From Didymodactylos carnosus (lineage: Eukaryota > Rotifera > Eurotatoria > Philodinida > Philodinidae): a stretch of 27,178 nt of DNA. The stretch's first letter is position 1, and every line of letters begins with the position of its first letter. Made by a program: the position numbers and the translations under genes. The notes beneath the pieces are model-generated. The model did no database searches, was not told where the DNA came from, and was given only the letters and a program-made list of their open reading frames with translations. The stretch is taken from positions 1 to 27,178 of the forward strand of contig CAJNOQ010001970.1 of NCBI GenBank assembly GCA_905250885.1, in the 5' to 3' direction. Shown here one piece after another: positions 18,001-27,178 of this stretch.

Positions 18001-21000
18001 ACTTTTGACATGACATATTGTTAATTAGATTATGGTTGAAACACAACAAGCTAAACAAAGTTTAGCAGATATAGAAGCACGTCATCGTGATATTATTAAA
18101 TTAGAAAATAGTATTAAAGAATTGCATGATATGTTTATTGATATGGCTAACCTTGTTCAGACTCAGGTAAGCGCTGAAATTATTATAATATCTTTCTGAA
18201 CTAGTGTTGGTTTTTTTTGTCTTCGGTTTATTTAGGGCGAAATGATCGATCGTATTGAATACAATGTACGTATTATTCATGATATATTATTATCTTAATT
18301 TTTATTTTGAAATGATTTTAGGTTATACAATCAGAAAATTTTGTTAAAATTGCTAGCACTGATACTAGGAAAGCAGTGAAATATCAAAGTGCTGCTAGAC
18401 GGGTAAGTTCAATGGCTTTTATTCAATGCTTGGTGTTTCTTTGTGCACGTGAGCTTTATGTCGTAAATAAGTAAATACTATTAATGGTTTTTTTAAAGCA
18501 TGAAAATTACATACTTTATAAATGAATAAAAATGTTATGGCTGCATTAATATCACATTGATTTGCTACTTCTACTACGCTTTTCTACTAATTTCTTCTAA
18601 TTTGTGTGTGTATGAGAGAGAATTAAAATATTTTATATAATTGTTGGATATACTGGAATTATCGTCGATGATGTACGTTTTCAACAATATTGCTGCTGCT
18701 ATCAATGAAATTCAATACAATATTCTTTTATAATTATTTTGCTATATCATGTTATCAAATTTGAGCAATTGTTACGATTTCTTTTTTTTAAAAAATTTTA
18801 TATCTATGCACATGTTGAATGACGGATTCCGGGAAAATCTACTTTTAACTAACTGATGTTTAAAAAATGCATGTATCTTTAATAACAAGAAATAATCTTA
18901 AAAAGAAATGGCTAACTTAACAAAAACCATGGGTATTCGCATTAGAATGTGAAGAAAATTTTTGACGATGTCAGATCGCAATACTTGAGATACCGTTTCA
19001 TTTTAATCTGTAGTTTTATAGTCTTCCATACTACTAGATTGCTTTGCGTCTATGAGAAGCAGATATTGACATTAGTGGAAACTTCATCTGCAATGAGATT
19101 CTGCAATCTTAAACAGAATCTAAATACGTTTGTAACGATAGCGAATGGTCGAATTACCATTTTTCAGTCCTTTCTTCTTTCTTTTAATTATTATAATTAA
19201 TCAAAACAAAGTAATATAACCACGGTCATACAATAAGCTAATATTTCGTTTCTCCAGAGTATTAACACATGTAAGAAATTTAATTCAAACATATACCATA
19301 GCGTATATTAATAAATTCTAGTACTAATACATGGAAAACTTGAGAATTTGGGATTAACTATCTTTATTTCATTTTAATTTGTCATTTCAATCTTTTTGCG
19401 ACTATGTTACTTTGTTTTCATTGATTATCTTAATTAAAAGAAAGAAAAAAAATTGAAAAATAATAGTTCGACTATTAAAAACGTGTTTAGAGGGAGAGAG
19501 AGAGAGAGAGAGAGAGAGCTCTTTTTCACTGTTTAAAATGGCTAAAATGTTAATAGTGTGCATTACTAATTTTTTCTTGTTCATATTTTTTACTAACGAC
19601 CAGCATTATTCTTGAATTCTGTCGACCTATTATTGTTATTTTACTTTTGCAGAAAATGATAATTATTATTATAATTGTCGTTGTGGTTATTACGATCCTC
19701 ATCATTATTCTGGCAGTAGTATTTGGTAGAAAACGATGAATACTTTATTTTTCATCAATTTTCAGAAATTGAATTTAAAAAGAAAAAGTAATAAATTTCA
19801 TATTAATTAACGGAGTTACTATTCTATTTTATTTTATTTTTAAAACTAATATTTTGTTATGATTATAATAAGTTATTATTTTTTTTCATGTTGACAGTTA
19901 ACAGTTAGATCCAAATTAAAAGTCATTGTTTTGTTGTTATTTTTCTCATCGATTTGTTATTGCAAATATATTGATCTTCATTTCTTTAGCGTAAAAATTT
20001 TACACGTTAATGAATAATTTGAAATGGTTTAGTTTTCAACATTCTCTCTCTTTTTTTTCTCTCTCATTAGACGCGATAATTATTTATTGAAGAAACATTG
20101 AATATTTTCTGTTGTTTTCTTTCATTTTCATTATGTACATTCGATTTTATGTTATTTTAACTATTTATTGTTTTGCGCTTTGTCATTACCATTATTGTTA
20201 TTTCAAAATGTGATTCGTCAAAAAAAAAANAAAAAAAAAGAAGAACCATATAGATATTTTATTTATATATTAATAATTTCTCCACAAAGAATGACATCTG
20301 AACCCTATACTGTTGTTTTGCAGCCATACATTTTTTTTTCATTTATTTTTAATTCATATAATTATACGATTAATGAAACATTTGTCTGATGTTTTTTTCT
20401 CTTTCCAAAGCAATATTTGTGGTAGCATGCAACCCAGTCATCGTCATTGTCTTCGTTATTGTGATTAGTGTTATACTGAAATAATGTGTACAGTCTCTCT
20501 ATTCTTTTTTATTATTCTTTTGTATGCCATTAATTTGTTTTTGAAAAAACAAAAACAAATTTCAAAAAATATGAAAACAGATGATCCACATAGAAAACGT
20601 TTTTGTGTACCTTTAAGTGGATCATTTAGTCGTTTTTCCTGTCGTAATTAATCAAAGAATAATTTTGAACTAGTACTAAATTATCATCACTATCATTGGT
20701 AACATGAATCAAAAAATGTATACACGTCAATTTTTTCTGATTGTATAATACCATTGATATTAAACAATTCTAATCTACTTTGTTATCGTTAAATCACAAG
20801 AACTTCAACAAAAATTCATATTCATGATTTTGATCAACTAGTTTATTATGTAATCAGATTAAGATATTAAAAGTCAAACGTTTTTTTTCCGGCGTTCTTC
20901 GAACTACATTTCTTTATTCCCAAGCGGCATTCAAAAACAAATAATCTCAATTAATCTTTTACTTCTTTCTAATATGTATTTTTTTTCTTCTTCTTCTATT

Positions 21001-23207
21001 GCATGCTAAAAGCAAGATTACCATAAATTATTCATTTATCTTAAGTTTCGATAATTTTGCGGTTTAACAAATAAAACAATTTTATCTCAAAATGTATAAC
21101 CAATCATCATTACCTCATAGTGTCGGCGAAAAGATAGTAAAATGAGATACTTAAAAAGTCAAAGAAAGAAGCACAAAATTTTTAGAAAGATCATATTAAA
21201 AATAAATAGCTCTTCAGTTCGATGGTTTTTAACAAATCTAAGTTTATATGTTTGAATCTCTATTCGTACAAAATTGATTTTATGGTTTTTTTTGATAGTT
21301 TTAGTTTAGAATACTATAATTGGAATATTTTTCCGCTTGTATTCTAAAAGAATAAAGCTTATATCAACTAAGAAAAAGGTCATAATAACTAAAAGTTCGA
21401 TTTTGTCTGCAGTAAAAGATTAATGAAACTTAAGTCTTATATGTTTACTGTTTATTTACTCAAAGTGAAATAAACACTTTTCTTTAGAGTCGAAGAATAT
21501 AAATGTAGAGATAAAAGTATTATCCATCATAAGAGTAAACAAAGGTTTTCCACAAGATCAAAAAAACAAGCAAACTTTCTCAGAAATCATAGAATCAATA
21601 AAAAAATAGACGATTAATAAATAAATCATAAGTTCAAATATACCATGACATCGCCACAATTAATCCATGAAATAAGAACAAAATCAATTACACGAGACAC
21701 GCTCCTCAATTGAATTTACACCGTTAGACAAGGAGTTCCAAAGAACAAGAACAAAGTGAGACAATGTCTGAAATCAAGATTTTGATCTTCATATCGTTTT
21801 TTGAATCAAGAAGTACAATAAAATAAAGTGTCAATTTCTTGAAGATGAAGATTTTGACAAGAAATGCACATCAAAATTTTCGCTTACCAGCAACTTTTAT
21901 AATTATTAGTAGCTAAATGTATAAGAGACATTCATTGATCGATTGTTTTTGTTGATAGTATTTTAGTTTATTGAATTCAGAACATTTTTAACGATATATT
22001 TAGAGTTTGTAGTTGACACAAATTTATCAAAAACTGTTTATTTTTTCAAAACTTATTTAGAAAAAATGTTGTCTGTTATGTGTTGCAATCACTGTATCAT
22101 TAATATTATTAGCAATTGTTGCTGTTATTGTAAAGAATGCTGTTCGATAGATGGAAACAAATACCTGTGTGTATAGTAGAAAAAAAAATCCTGCTAGCAG
22201 TCGCTTTTTGCTACATGCAAAAGTTGAGTTCATTTAAATTTCTACTGTATTTGATTTGTGAGAAATGAGAGCCTCTATTCACAAATGAAATACAGAAATA
22301 TGAATAAATAGATTCTACAACTGAAGATACGAGTTTATATTGTTTTGTATGCACTTAATTCTTGTTGTTATTGTCTTGTTTGCAATATATATTTATCTAT
22401 AATTTATTATGCACAATACTGGTATTTGATGTTGTATGATTATCAATGTTGGTCTATTCGATGTTTCATGGCATGTAAGTTTATTTGTTTTTTAAACGAA
22501 AAATTTACATAAATTTTTGAATGAGTTAGAAAAATGCATAAAAAAATATCATACGGTGTAACGGGTAGCCCATTTTAAAGAATGAATCACTTTTCTTTTC
22601 TTTTTTTGTGAGACAAAACTAAAGTTTATTCTAAACTCATTTGATAGAAAATTTTCTACTCTACAAACTTCTGTACATGCAATATCAATATATGGATCTT
22701 GTGTCTGATAAAACAGCGTTTAATACCATCAGAAGGTGAAAAGTAAAACTGTGACACAAAGAAGAGACTGCATTCTGGAAAATACTAGATCTGATCAATT
22801 TCTTTAACATGATATACCAAGCTTCATACTACATCTACGTTATGTTAAAAAATTGTCGTCATCTATTAACTTATTAATGAGAAAATGTTTTTGTAAAATC
22901 TTCATACCGACAGTGTATGATCTGAAAATGAGGCAATTATATATATATTTAAAAGTTTTCATCTATAATTTGAATTTAGCCTCTCAAAAAAGAAAAGAAA
23001 ACTGGTCCATTCTTTAGCGCCTATCCGTTATCTATCATTTTCTTTAACTGATTTCGTTTTTCATGGATATCGATAGTTAACTGTTGAATAATCGAGTGAT
23101 ATTTTATTTTTTCATTTTAGAAAAAAATCATTATCATCATTTGTGTTGTTGTTGCTCTCATTATTTTGATCAGCATGGTTGCCGGATTCTTTGGTTTCAA
23201 AAGATAG
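15086..23207 (+). CDS. syntaxin-1-like Qa-SNARE, copy 2, with alternative exon sets
   Basis: The constant exons are 15086-15118, 15459-15551, 15853-15952, 16007-16081, 17894-17967, 18029-18166, 18236-18265 and 18322-18402. To these are added one of 5a/5b, one of 6a/6b and one last exon. Products are 298-300 residues. The N-peptide [13 protein letters not shown] closely matches UNC-64/syntaxin-1, including the DR motif used for Munc18 binding. The Habc helices follow (about 30-160). The SNARE helix runs from [20 protein letters not shown] through the zero-layer Gln to [10 protein letters not shown] and [15 protein letters not shown]. The canonical isoform is 5a+6a. The anchor is supplied by exon T1 (19653), T2 (22061) or T3 (23121), each starting in phase 0 right after ARR. 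This would be the neuronal/secretory plasma-membrane syntaxin. It is a paralogue of 4059-6741 but far better conserved in the membrane-proximal SNARE half. Confidence 0.93.
16146..16222 (+). other. syntaxin copy 2 alternative exon 5a (canonical)
   Basis: This 77-nt exon enters in phase 1 and leaves in phase 0. It encodes the segment before helix Hc, ending [10 protein letters not shown], which is nearly the syntaxin-1 consensus (ADLRIRKTQ). The acceptor is TTTTCAG; the donor GTTTTC is weak, which fits regulated splicing. It pairs naturally with 6a, which begins HATLSRKF. Confidence 0.85.
16537..16616 (+). other. syntaxin copy 2 alternative exon 5b
   Basis: This 80-nt exon has the same phases as 5a (1 in, 0 out). 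It encodes [16 protein letters not shown] then [11 protein letters not shown]. The ending FRIEKSQ aligns with IRIRKTQ of 5a. The start KME and the SQA and RIE motifs match exon 5 of syntaxin copy 1 (KMERIQKSQA, SRIEETQ). The acceptor is GTTCAG, the donor GTAATA. Including both 5a and 5b would add 157 nt and break the frame. Confidence 0.8.
16834..16942 (+). other. syntaxin copy 2 alternative exon 6a (canonical Hc helix)
   Basis: 109 nt, phase 0 in and 1 out. It encodes [15 protein letters not shown] then [18 protein letters not shown], very close to the syntaxin-1 Hc helix. The acceptor is TTTTTAG, the donor GTGAGT. Confidence 0.88.
17676..17784 (+). other. syntaxin copy 2 alternative exon 6b (divergent Hc helix)
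   Basis: 109 nt with the same phases as 6a, encoding [17 protein letters not shown] then [16 protein letters not shown]. By hand count 18 of 36 residues match 6a. The N-terminal half resembles exon 6 of copy 1 (LFVTQQQF). The acceptor is AATCTTAG, the donor GTAAGT. It conserves the Y-R-RCK-R-RQLEI face while replacing the TLSRKF start. Skipping both or including both exons shifts the frame. Confidence 0.82.
18403..19652 (+). other. intron before the alternative anchor exons
   Basis: At 1.25 kb this is much longer than most introns of the gene. It contains an accidental open frame (18949-19200) and a (GA)n tract at 19494-19518. No additional anchor exon was recognised within it. Confidence 0.6.
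19494..19518. repeat. (GA)n microsatellite
   Basis: About 12 GA units lie 135 nt upstream of anchor exon T1. Purine tracts near alternative exons can act as splicing signals, but in this genome a simple microsatellite is the default reading. A second (GA)n tract lies at 24528-24546. Confidence 0.9.
19653..19739 (+). other. syntaxin copy 2 last exon T1 (anchor 1)
   Basis: After TTTTGCAG the frame, phase 0 from CGG, encodes [18 protein letters not shown] then LAVVFGRKR and TGA. It is a single membrane helix with a short basic lumenal or extracellular tail. AATAAA follows at 19790. The FG-basic ending is shared with T3 (FGFKR) and copy 1 (FGSRR). Confidence 0.88.
19790..19795 (+). terminator. 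poly(A) signal after anchor exon T1
   Basis: AATAAA lies 51 nt past the T1 stop codon, correctly placed to end a T1-type transcript before the later anchor exons are made. Its use would set the isoform choice. Confidence 0.5.
20230..20230. other. undetermined base in an A tract
   Basis: A single N interrupts a run of A (20221-20239). It marks an assembly or homopolymer uncertainty and makes the open frame running through 20168-20389 meaningless. Confidence 0.95.
20411..20484 (+). other. candidate decayed anchor exon of syntaxin copy 2
   Basis: A strong acceptor (TTTTTTCTCTTTCCAAAG) precedes a hydrophobic frame, [20 protein letters not shown] then ILK and TAA, the size and type of an anchor exon. 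The frame is offset by one base relative to the phase 0 needed after ARR. Spliced as is, it would add QYLW and stop, giving a soluble syntaxin. Either a relic after an indel or a deliberate anchor-less ending; AT-rich chance is also possible. Confidence 0.35.
22061..22150 (+). other. syntaxin copy 2 last exon T2 (Cys-rich anchor)
   Basis: After ACTTATTTAG a phase-0 frame encodes [20 protein letters not shown] then AVIVKNAVR and TAG. The two Lys then Cys-Cys at the membrane entry resemble the palmitoylatable KKxxxxxCC edge of vertebrate syntaxin-1. The tail KNAVR differs from T1 and T3. AATAAA follows at 22303. Confidence 0.8.
22245..22295 (+). other. hairpin just before the T2 poly(A) signal
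   Basis: CTGTATTTGATTTGTGA pairs with the reverse complement of TCACAAATGAAATACAG (16 of 17 positions), leaving a loop of about 17 nt. It ends 8 nt before AATAAA, so it could affect processing of T2 transcripts. Confidence 0.6.
22303..22308 (+). terminator. poly(A) signal after anchor exon T2
   Basis: AATAAA lies about 153 nt past the T2 stop. It is a plausible end for T2-type transcripts. Confidence 0.45.
23121..23207 (+). other. syntaxin copy 2 last exon T3 (anchor 3)
   Basis: After TTTTAG a phase-0 frame encodes [18 protein letters not shown] then [10 protein letters not shown] and TAG. Of the three anchors it looks most like the standard syntaxin-1 KKIMIIICC-type helix. A GTAAGT donor begins two bases after the stop (23209), so the 3' UTR may itself be spliced. 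Confidence 0.88.
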
Positions 23208-23348
23208 CGTAAGTATTGCTAAATATTTTTAATATGTAAATAAGTAGAGTTTAAAATATATAGCTTAATAATCTTATATTTGTTAACATACATTTGGATA
23301 AAGAACTGTTTAAACGTCTCTTTCTAAGTATTTGAGTTCAAAAAAGTA

Positions 23349-24028
23349 AAAGGTGGTCCCTCTCGCTGTAAATTAACGTTGTCTATATGAAATATACATA
23401 TACTTAGCTGATTATAACATATCATTGTGTAGACAAATGTTAGAGCTATCACCGAACAAAAAAGGTTTGAATTGCGTATACGTAGTGCAAAGTTATGGTC
23501 ATTTTAGTCATTTTGAAAAAACATGAAAAAAAATTGACATGTTATTGTAAGGCCCAAAATTTGACATGTTATTGTTTTTTACTCAAAATTTTCACTTTCA
23601 GACCGTGAAAACGGCGAAAACTCCAGTTTTTGAGCGTTAAAACTCATTGTTTTTAAATTCTGGAATAAAAGCGCGTTTTAACGCTCAACAATGGGAGTTT
23701 TCGCCGTTTTCACGGTCTGAAAGTGAAAATTTTGCGCAAAAAACGCGTTTTAACGCTCAACAACGGGAGTTTTCGCCGTTTTCACGGTCTGAAAGTGAAA
23801 ATTTTGCGCAAAAAACGCGTTTCTTGCGTTTTTTTAATGAGCGTTACTGGCTCACAATCGCGGTTCCCTTTTGAGCGTTTAAACGCGTTTTTCCAAATGT
23901 TTGTCTGCTTGGGTGATAGCTCTAACATTTGTCTACACAATGATATGTTATAATCAGCTAAGTATATGTATATTTCATAAAGATAATGTCAATTTACAGC
24001 GAGAGATTGAAACTTTTGGACCATCCTT
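23349..24028. mobile_element. 680-bp TIR element (MITE) with internal 72-bp tandem repeat
   Basis: Terminal inverted repeats of over 110 bp begin AAAGG-TGGTCC at the left and AAGGATGGTCC (inward) at the right. They then share CTCTCGCTGTAAATT, ATATACATATACTTAGCTGA and CAAATGTTAGAGCTATCACC. TA flanks both ends (23347-23348, 24029-24030), as for Tc1/mariner-type insertions. The interior holds two 72-bp direct units (23672-23743, 23744-23815) differing at about one base, and an inverted, shorter copy at about 23583-23647. Frames of 75-76 codons across 23647-23953 are translations of this repeat, not genes. Confidence 0.85.
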
Positions 24029-24172
24029 TATAAAAATAATCTGATTAAATTTTATATCTAAAGTCGTTTTACTAATGTTTAGGTTAAATTATGAATTGTT
24101 ACATTCTTGATCTAATATTTATATCAATTGATTGTAAACAAACGCATTTTTTGTCAATGAACACAAGCACAA

Positions 24173-24178
24173 AATAAA
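24173..24178 (+). terminator. possible poly(A) signal downstream of T3
   Basis: AATAAA lies past the transposon and 966 nt after the T3 stop. Whether it is used depends on whether the 3' UTR is spliced. Confidence 0.25.
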
Positions 24179-24353
24179 CGGTGTGATTTTCTTAATATAT
24201 TTTTTTTCTTTTTCTTTTTTTTATTGTGTTCACTCTGCTCACGTACTTAAGTACATAAATAACAGTTTTCTATTGATTTGCCTGTTTTTACCATTATGCA
24301 AATTATTATAAACCCTTAATCAATTCATTAATGTTTTTTTTTTTATTTAGCAG

Positions 24354-26053
24354 TAGTTCAATCAATGTCTTTTGGATTGTAATATGTGTTTCTATTGTGA
24401 ATATGTGCTCACCATTTTTGTCCTTTCATTTTTCTGTGTATATAATGTCAGATGTGTCAAAAAAAAAAAGATCAGCAAATTTAACCCAAAAAATAAATAA
24501 TAGAATCCGAATATTATGAGAATTATTGAGAGAGAGAGAGAGAGAGTATCCCTAATTCCTAATATTCATGTATCTATAGACTCTTGTAATCTAATCACTA
24601 AAGCAAGTCTCTATTTGCTGATAGTTACGAATTTCTCAAAAACCTTCAGTTTCCATTCCAAACAAACTGTTTAGTTTTTAACTAATTAAATCTAAATTAT
24701 TTTTTTTTATAAAAAACATGCTTTTTTTAAGTAGAACATCAGTTTAGTCTATATAATTGTACACTAATAAAATATACCAACATATTTGTCAAATTTAATT
24801 AGTTAAATTATTATTATTTTTATATGTTTGCTTCACTTATTTTACTCTTAGATCTTTGCTATCGCTTTAAATTATTTTCAAAGTTTAAGTCGTCTTTGTA
24901 TTTTAATTTTATTCCATGTAGATAATTAACGAATGTATTAGACTAGTCCAAGATGTGTTTATATTTTGACAATAAGTTAAAAGTTGTTAATTCTTAAAAC
25001 TACTACAGCAAATTGTCGTTGACGTTTTATTCTGTTTATAAACGTTTTAGTATAGATAAATACTCAGAATCCCATATTTTTGTAATTAAAAATGCAGGAT
25101 TTTACCATTCATTTCACGTTTCATCCTTTCAATGTTGCAATTAATAGTGCACACTTACACCATTATTTCTGTGCGTCTTTTGTGTGAGTATGGTAATTAT
25201 ACATCACTATCGAACATTTTTAATATTTGATTGATAATATATGCAAAAGACATAAAATTTCTCTCTCTTTATATATGATGTTGTTTTTGCTTTAATTTTA
25301 GTTTTTTGTACACGTTTATGTTTTGCGCATTTTCTTTGTTTTTCCGTTCGCAACGATAACCCATAGTATACAATGTTAAGCAATAGAAATTATTTTTTCC
25401 TAAAAATAAAAAATAAATTAGACAAAAATATTTGAATGAGGTTCAACAGATAACTTGGAATGAGACAAGAAGAGCAAGAGGGTCAATGATATTTTATTGT
25501 ATCCAACCGTCTGATTCTGTAGAAAATGATTGTTTAACTTCTCGTTTGGGCATTTTTCCGCTAAAACATCAAAAATAATATTCATACTTGGAGAGAAATG
25601 CGTCTAATTTCTTATCGCTTATGGTAATTTGACTAGAACTGTTTTTCTATCAAGACTCTGCGGTTGAAATCACAGTGATTGATCAATTATAAAATTAAAA
25701 ATTGTTTATAAAATGATGTAACTGCTACCAGATACATTGATTGTAGTCTATTTCCAGGGCCTTTTTCGATCGATCTTTTCCCTCAGTGATGGCTAGAGAT
25801 CAGTTTTTTCAATTTTTTTAATATAGTAGAAATGAGGACACAGCGAGTCTAATATATTCAAAGATAGTCTTTCTTCAGATCTACAATTTCATGTGTCATT
25901 TGTTCCCTATGGATTTGAACTAGATGTAGAAAATATTCTTTAGTGATCCGTACTATCATATACGCATGAGCCAATTCAAGAGATCGATGTCATATCTCAT
26001 GTGCATATGCAACAGTGCTTTTCTTTCTTTAATTAGAAAACTTAGCTTACTGA
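24354..26053. other. AT-rich intergenic DNA, no gene recognised
   Basis: It contains a (GA)n tract at 24528-24546 and two weakly hydrophobic stretches after acceptor-like sites (from 24351 and 25302). I examined these as further anchor exons and did not accept them. Other frames are T- or A-driven. Confidence 0.5.
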
Positions 26054-26573
26054 TGTTTAAATAGATAGTTTCATGAAAAATCGAACCATTAGAATGCATT
26101 TTATGTAGGAAAAATGAAAAATAGCTAATCCAACATTCAGTTTGATTGGATATTTATCGTCAGTGGCTTATGTTCAATAATTTTCTGATATGCGAACAAT
26201 CCTGTTGATTAGTAGTACTGTTACAGTTCTGTACATGTCCTTTTGCTATGAAACAGTATTCGTATAAACAAATTATCGGTCGGATTAGCTATTTTATTTC
26301 AACTTGTATCAAGTCGGTGATAAAACCTTAATTCAATCATTAAGGAACGTAAAGGTAAAGAATGTTCAAAGAAGGCTTTGTATTTGTAACTATGTTGGTT
26401 TTTTCTTCACATTGCATATATTTTTGTATGGTATATTTTGGTTGAGAACTGAATAATATTGGGGGTACTGATCACAATGTGATGAAAGGTGCATTTTAAA
26501 ATCAAAGGTACATTTTTCCTACATAAAATGCATTCTAATGGTTCGATTTTTCATGAGACTATCTATTTAAACA
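26054..26573. repeat. 520-bp segment bounded by 63-bp inverted repeats
   Basis: The arm 26054-26116 and the reverse complement of 26511-26573 are almost identical, sharing GTTTAAATAGATAG, TCATGAAAAATCGAACCATT and AGAATGCATTTTATGTAGG. The spacer is about 395 nt and non-coding. This fits a MITE or other TIR element; I could not find a clear target duplication. Confidence 0.8.
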
Positions 26574-27178
26574 ATGAGTAGCAAATGTTCCATTTAATAA
26601 AAATATCCCAGAACGCTACCACCCAGAGAAAAAAAGTTGTAACCGTTCGTGACTTTTGTCTGATTTTCGGAAAAAAAAATGAGAAAGAGAAAAACTCATA
26701 AAAAAGAAGACTGCCTTGGAAAAAGAAAGAATAGCTCCTAATTTCAGATTGTACATTCAATTCTCAGAAATCATAATAACAATATACTAATCATATTGAT
26801 ACATTAAGAATCTTTATATATTTCAATGTTAAGAATCTTTTGAATTTCGTGTTAAAAAATTTAATGAATACAGTCACGGAACGTCAAAGTACATGACATT
26901 GGTGTAAACTTTTCAACTTTCCCTGTCACGAGTAATTATTCACGTTTAACGTAAACAATTAAGTCATTGCTCATAGTCAAGCCACAATGACAAGATATAC
27001 TGCTTTTCACTGTGCTGATCAATACTTGACAAGTTAAAAGCAGAGTCTGCAATTACTTAACTTTTAGATTTTATTTCTAATTTACTTCGATGATAAGGAT
27101 GATATAGTGATGTTTGATAATCTCCATGCTTTTAGCTTTTATGATTCTTTTGGACCGAAATAAATTATTGTGACCTGC
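26574..27178. other. window edge, no gene recognised
   Basis: AT-rich. The minus frame 26563-26760 overlaps the inverted repeat arm and has a low-complexity Phe/Ser-rich translation. Confidence 0.5.

Larger units (their letters stand above)
23209..24350 (+). other. possible 3' UTR intron after exon T3
   Basis: GTAAGT at 23209 and a long T tract ending TTATTTAG at 24350 would make an intron that removes the 680-bp transposon at 23349-24028. This is inference from splice-site strength only. An unspliced 3' UTR could instead end at AATAAA 24173-24178. Confidence 0.3.

Noticed and set aside
19494-19518. CRISPR or regulatory array reading of the GA tract
   Set aside because: Simple dinucleotide microsatellite; no spaced repeats and the sequence is eukaryotic.
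22000-22190. Cysteine-rich frame ([20 protein letters not shown]) overlapping anchor exon T2
   Set aside because: It is the shifted reading of the hydrophobic T2 codons; T2 has correct phase, acceptor and anchor-type sequence.
23647-23953. Two repetitive open frames as a repeat protein
   Set aside because: They translate the 72-bp tandem unit inside a transposon in two frames and have no independent support.
24331-24519. Open frame with hydrophobic VFWIVICVSIV after a T-rich acceptor, as a fourth or fifth anchor exon
   Set aside because: Spliced in phase 0 from exon 10 it meets CAG TAG at once; the hydrophobic frame is out of phase and the end lacks the basic tail of the other anchors.
25302-25379. 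Phase-0 frame FFVHVYVLRIFFVF after TTTTAG as another anchor exon
   Set aside because: It lacks the leading Lys shared by T1-T3, contains His, Arg and Pro inside the helix, and T-rich DNA easily gives Phe/Val frames.

Overview
The window looks like a gene-sparse, AT-rich piece of a small invertebrate genome. Genes are cut by many spliceosomal GT-AG introns, often only 50-70 nt long. My best guess is a bdelloid rotifer, because of the compact introns, the decayed Penelope-like reverse transcriptase and the many short non-autonomous transposons. That is inference: no rRNA, tRNA or mitochondrial marker is present to settle it. Most long open frames are accidental and lie inside introns or T-rich DNA; the real genes were rebuilt here exon by exon.

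Layout. 1-1.6 kb: a small minus-strand gene for a glycine-rich, attacin/diptericin-like protein with a TATA box and poly(A) signal. 2.0-3.5 kb: a broken Penelope-like RT, a foldback repeat, and a minus-strand first-exon fragment resembling DIPK2-type secretory-pathway kinases. 4.06-6.74 kb (+): complete syntaxin-1-like gene, copy 1, 10 exons, with a hAT-like MITE in intron 1. 6.93-7.59 kb: a long foldback element carrying a second, nested MITE. 8.42-10.86 kb (-): a 15-exon SCPx/DAF-22-type peroxisomal thiolase whose last 25-nt exon encodes an SKL peroxisomal signal. 11-14.3 kb: a transposon graveyard. 15.09-23.21 kb (+): syntaxin-1-like gene, copy 2. 23.3-27.2 kb: a 680-bp TIR element, an inverted repeat and no recognisable gene.

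The main discovery candidate is the exon architecture of syntaxin copy 2. It carries two adjacent pairs of apparently mutually exclusive exons. One pair encodes the segment before the third Habc helix, the other encodes that helix. Downstream lie at least three in-phase alternative last exons, each encoding a different membrane anchor and stop, and one hydrophobic exon-like relic in the wrong phase. Exon lengths make double inclusion a frameshift, so the exclusivity is built into the reading frame. Up to 2 x 2 x 3 = 12 syntaxins could come from one locus. Copy 1 has one exon in each slot, and these resemble the non-canonical versions (5b, 6b) more than the canonical ones.

The two syntaxin copies face the same way and flank the oppositely oriented thiolase. 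No functional link between thiolase and syntaxins is evident. All splice sites were inferred by eye from homology and phase; transcript data would be decisive.
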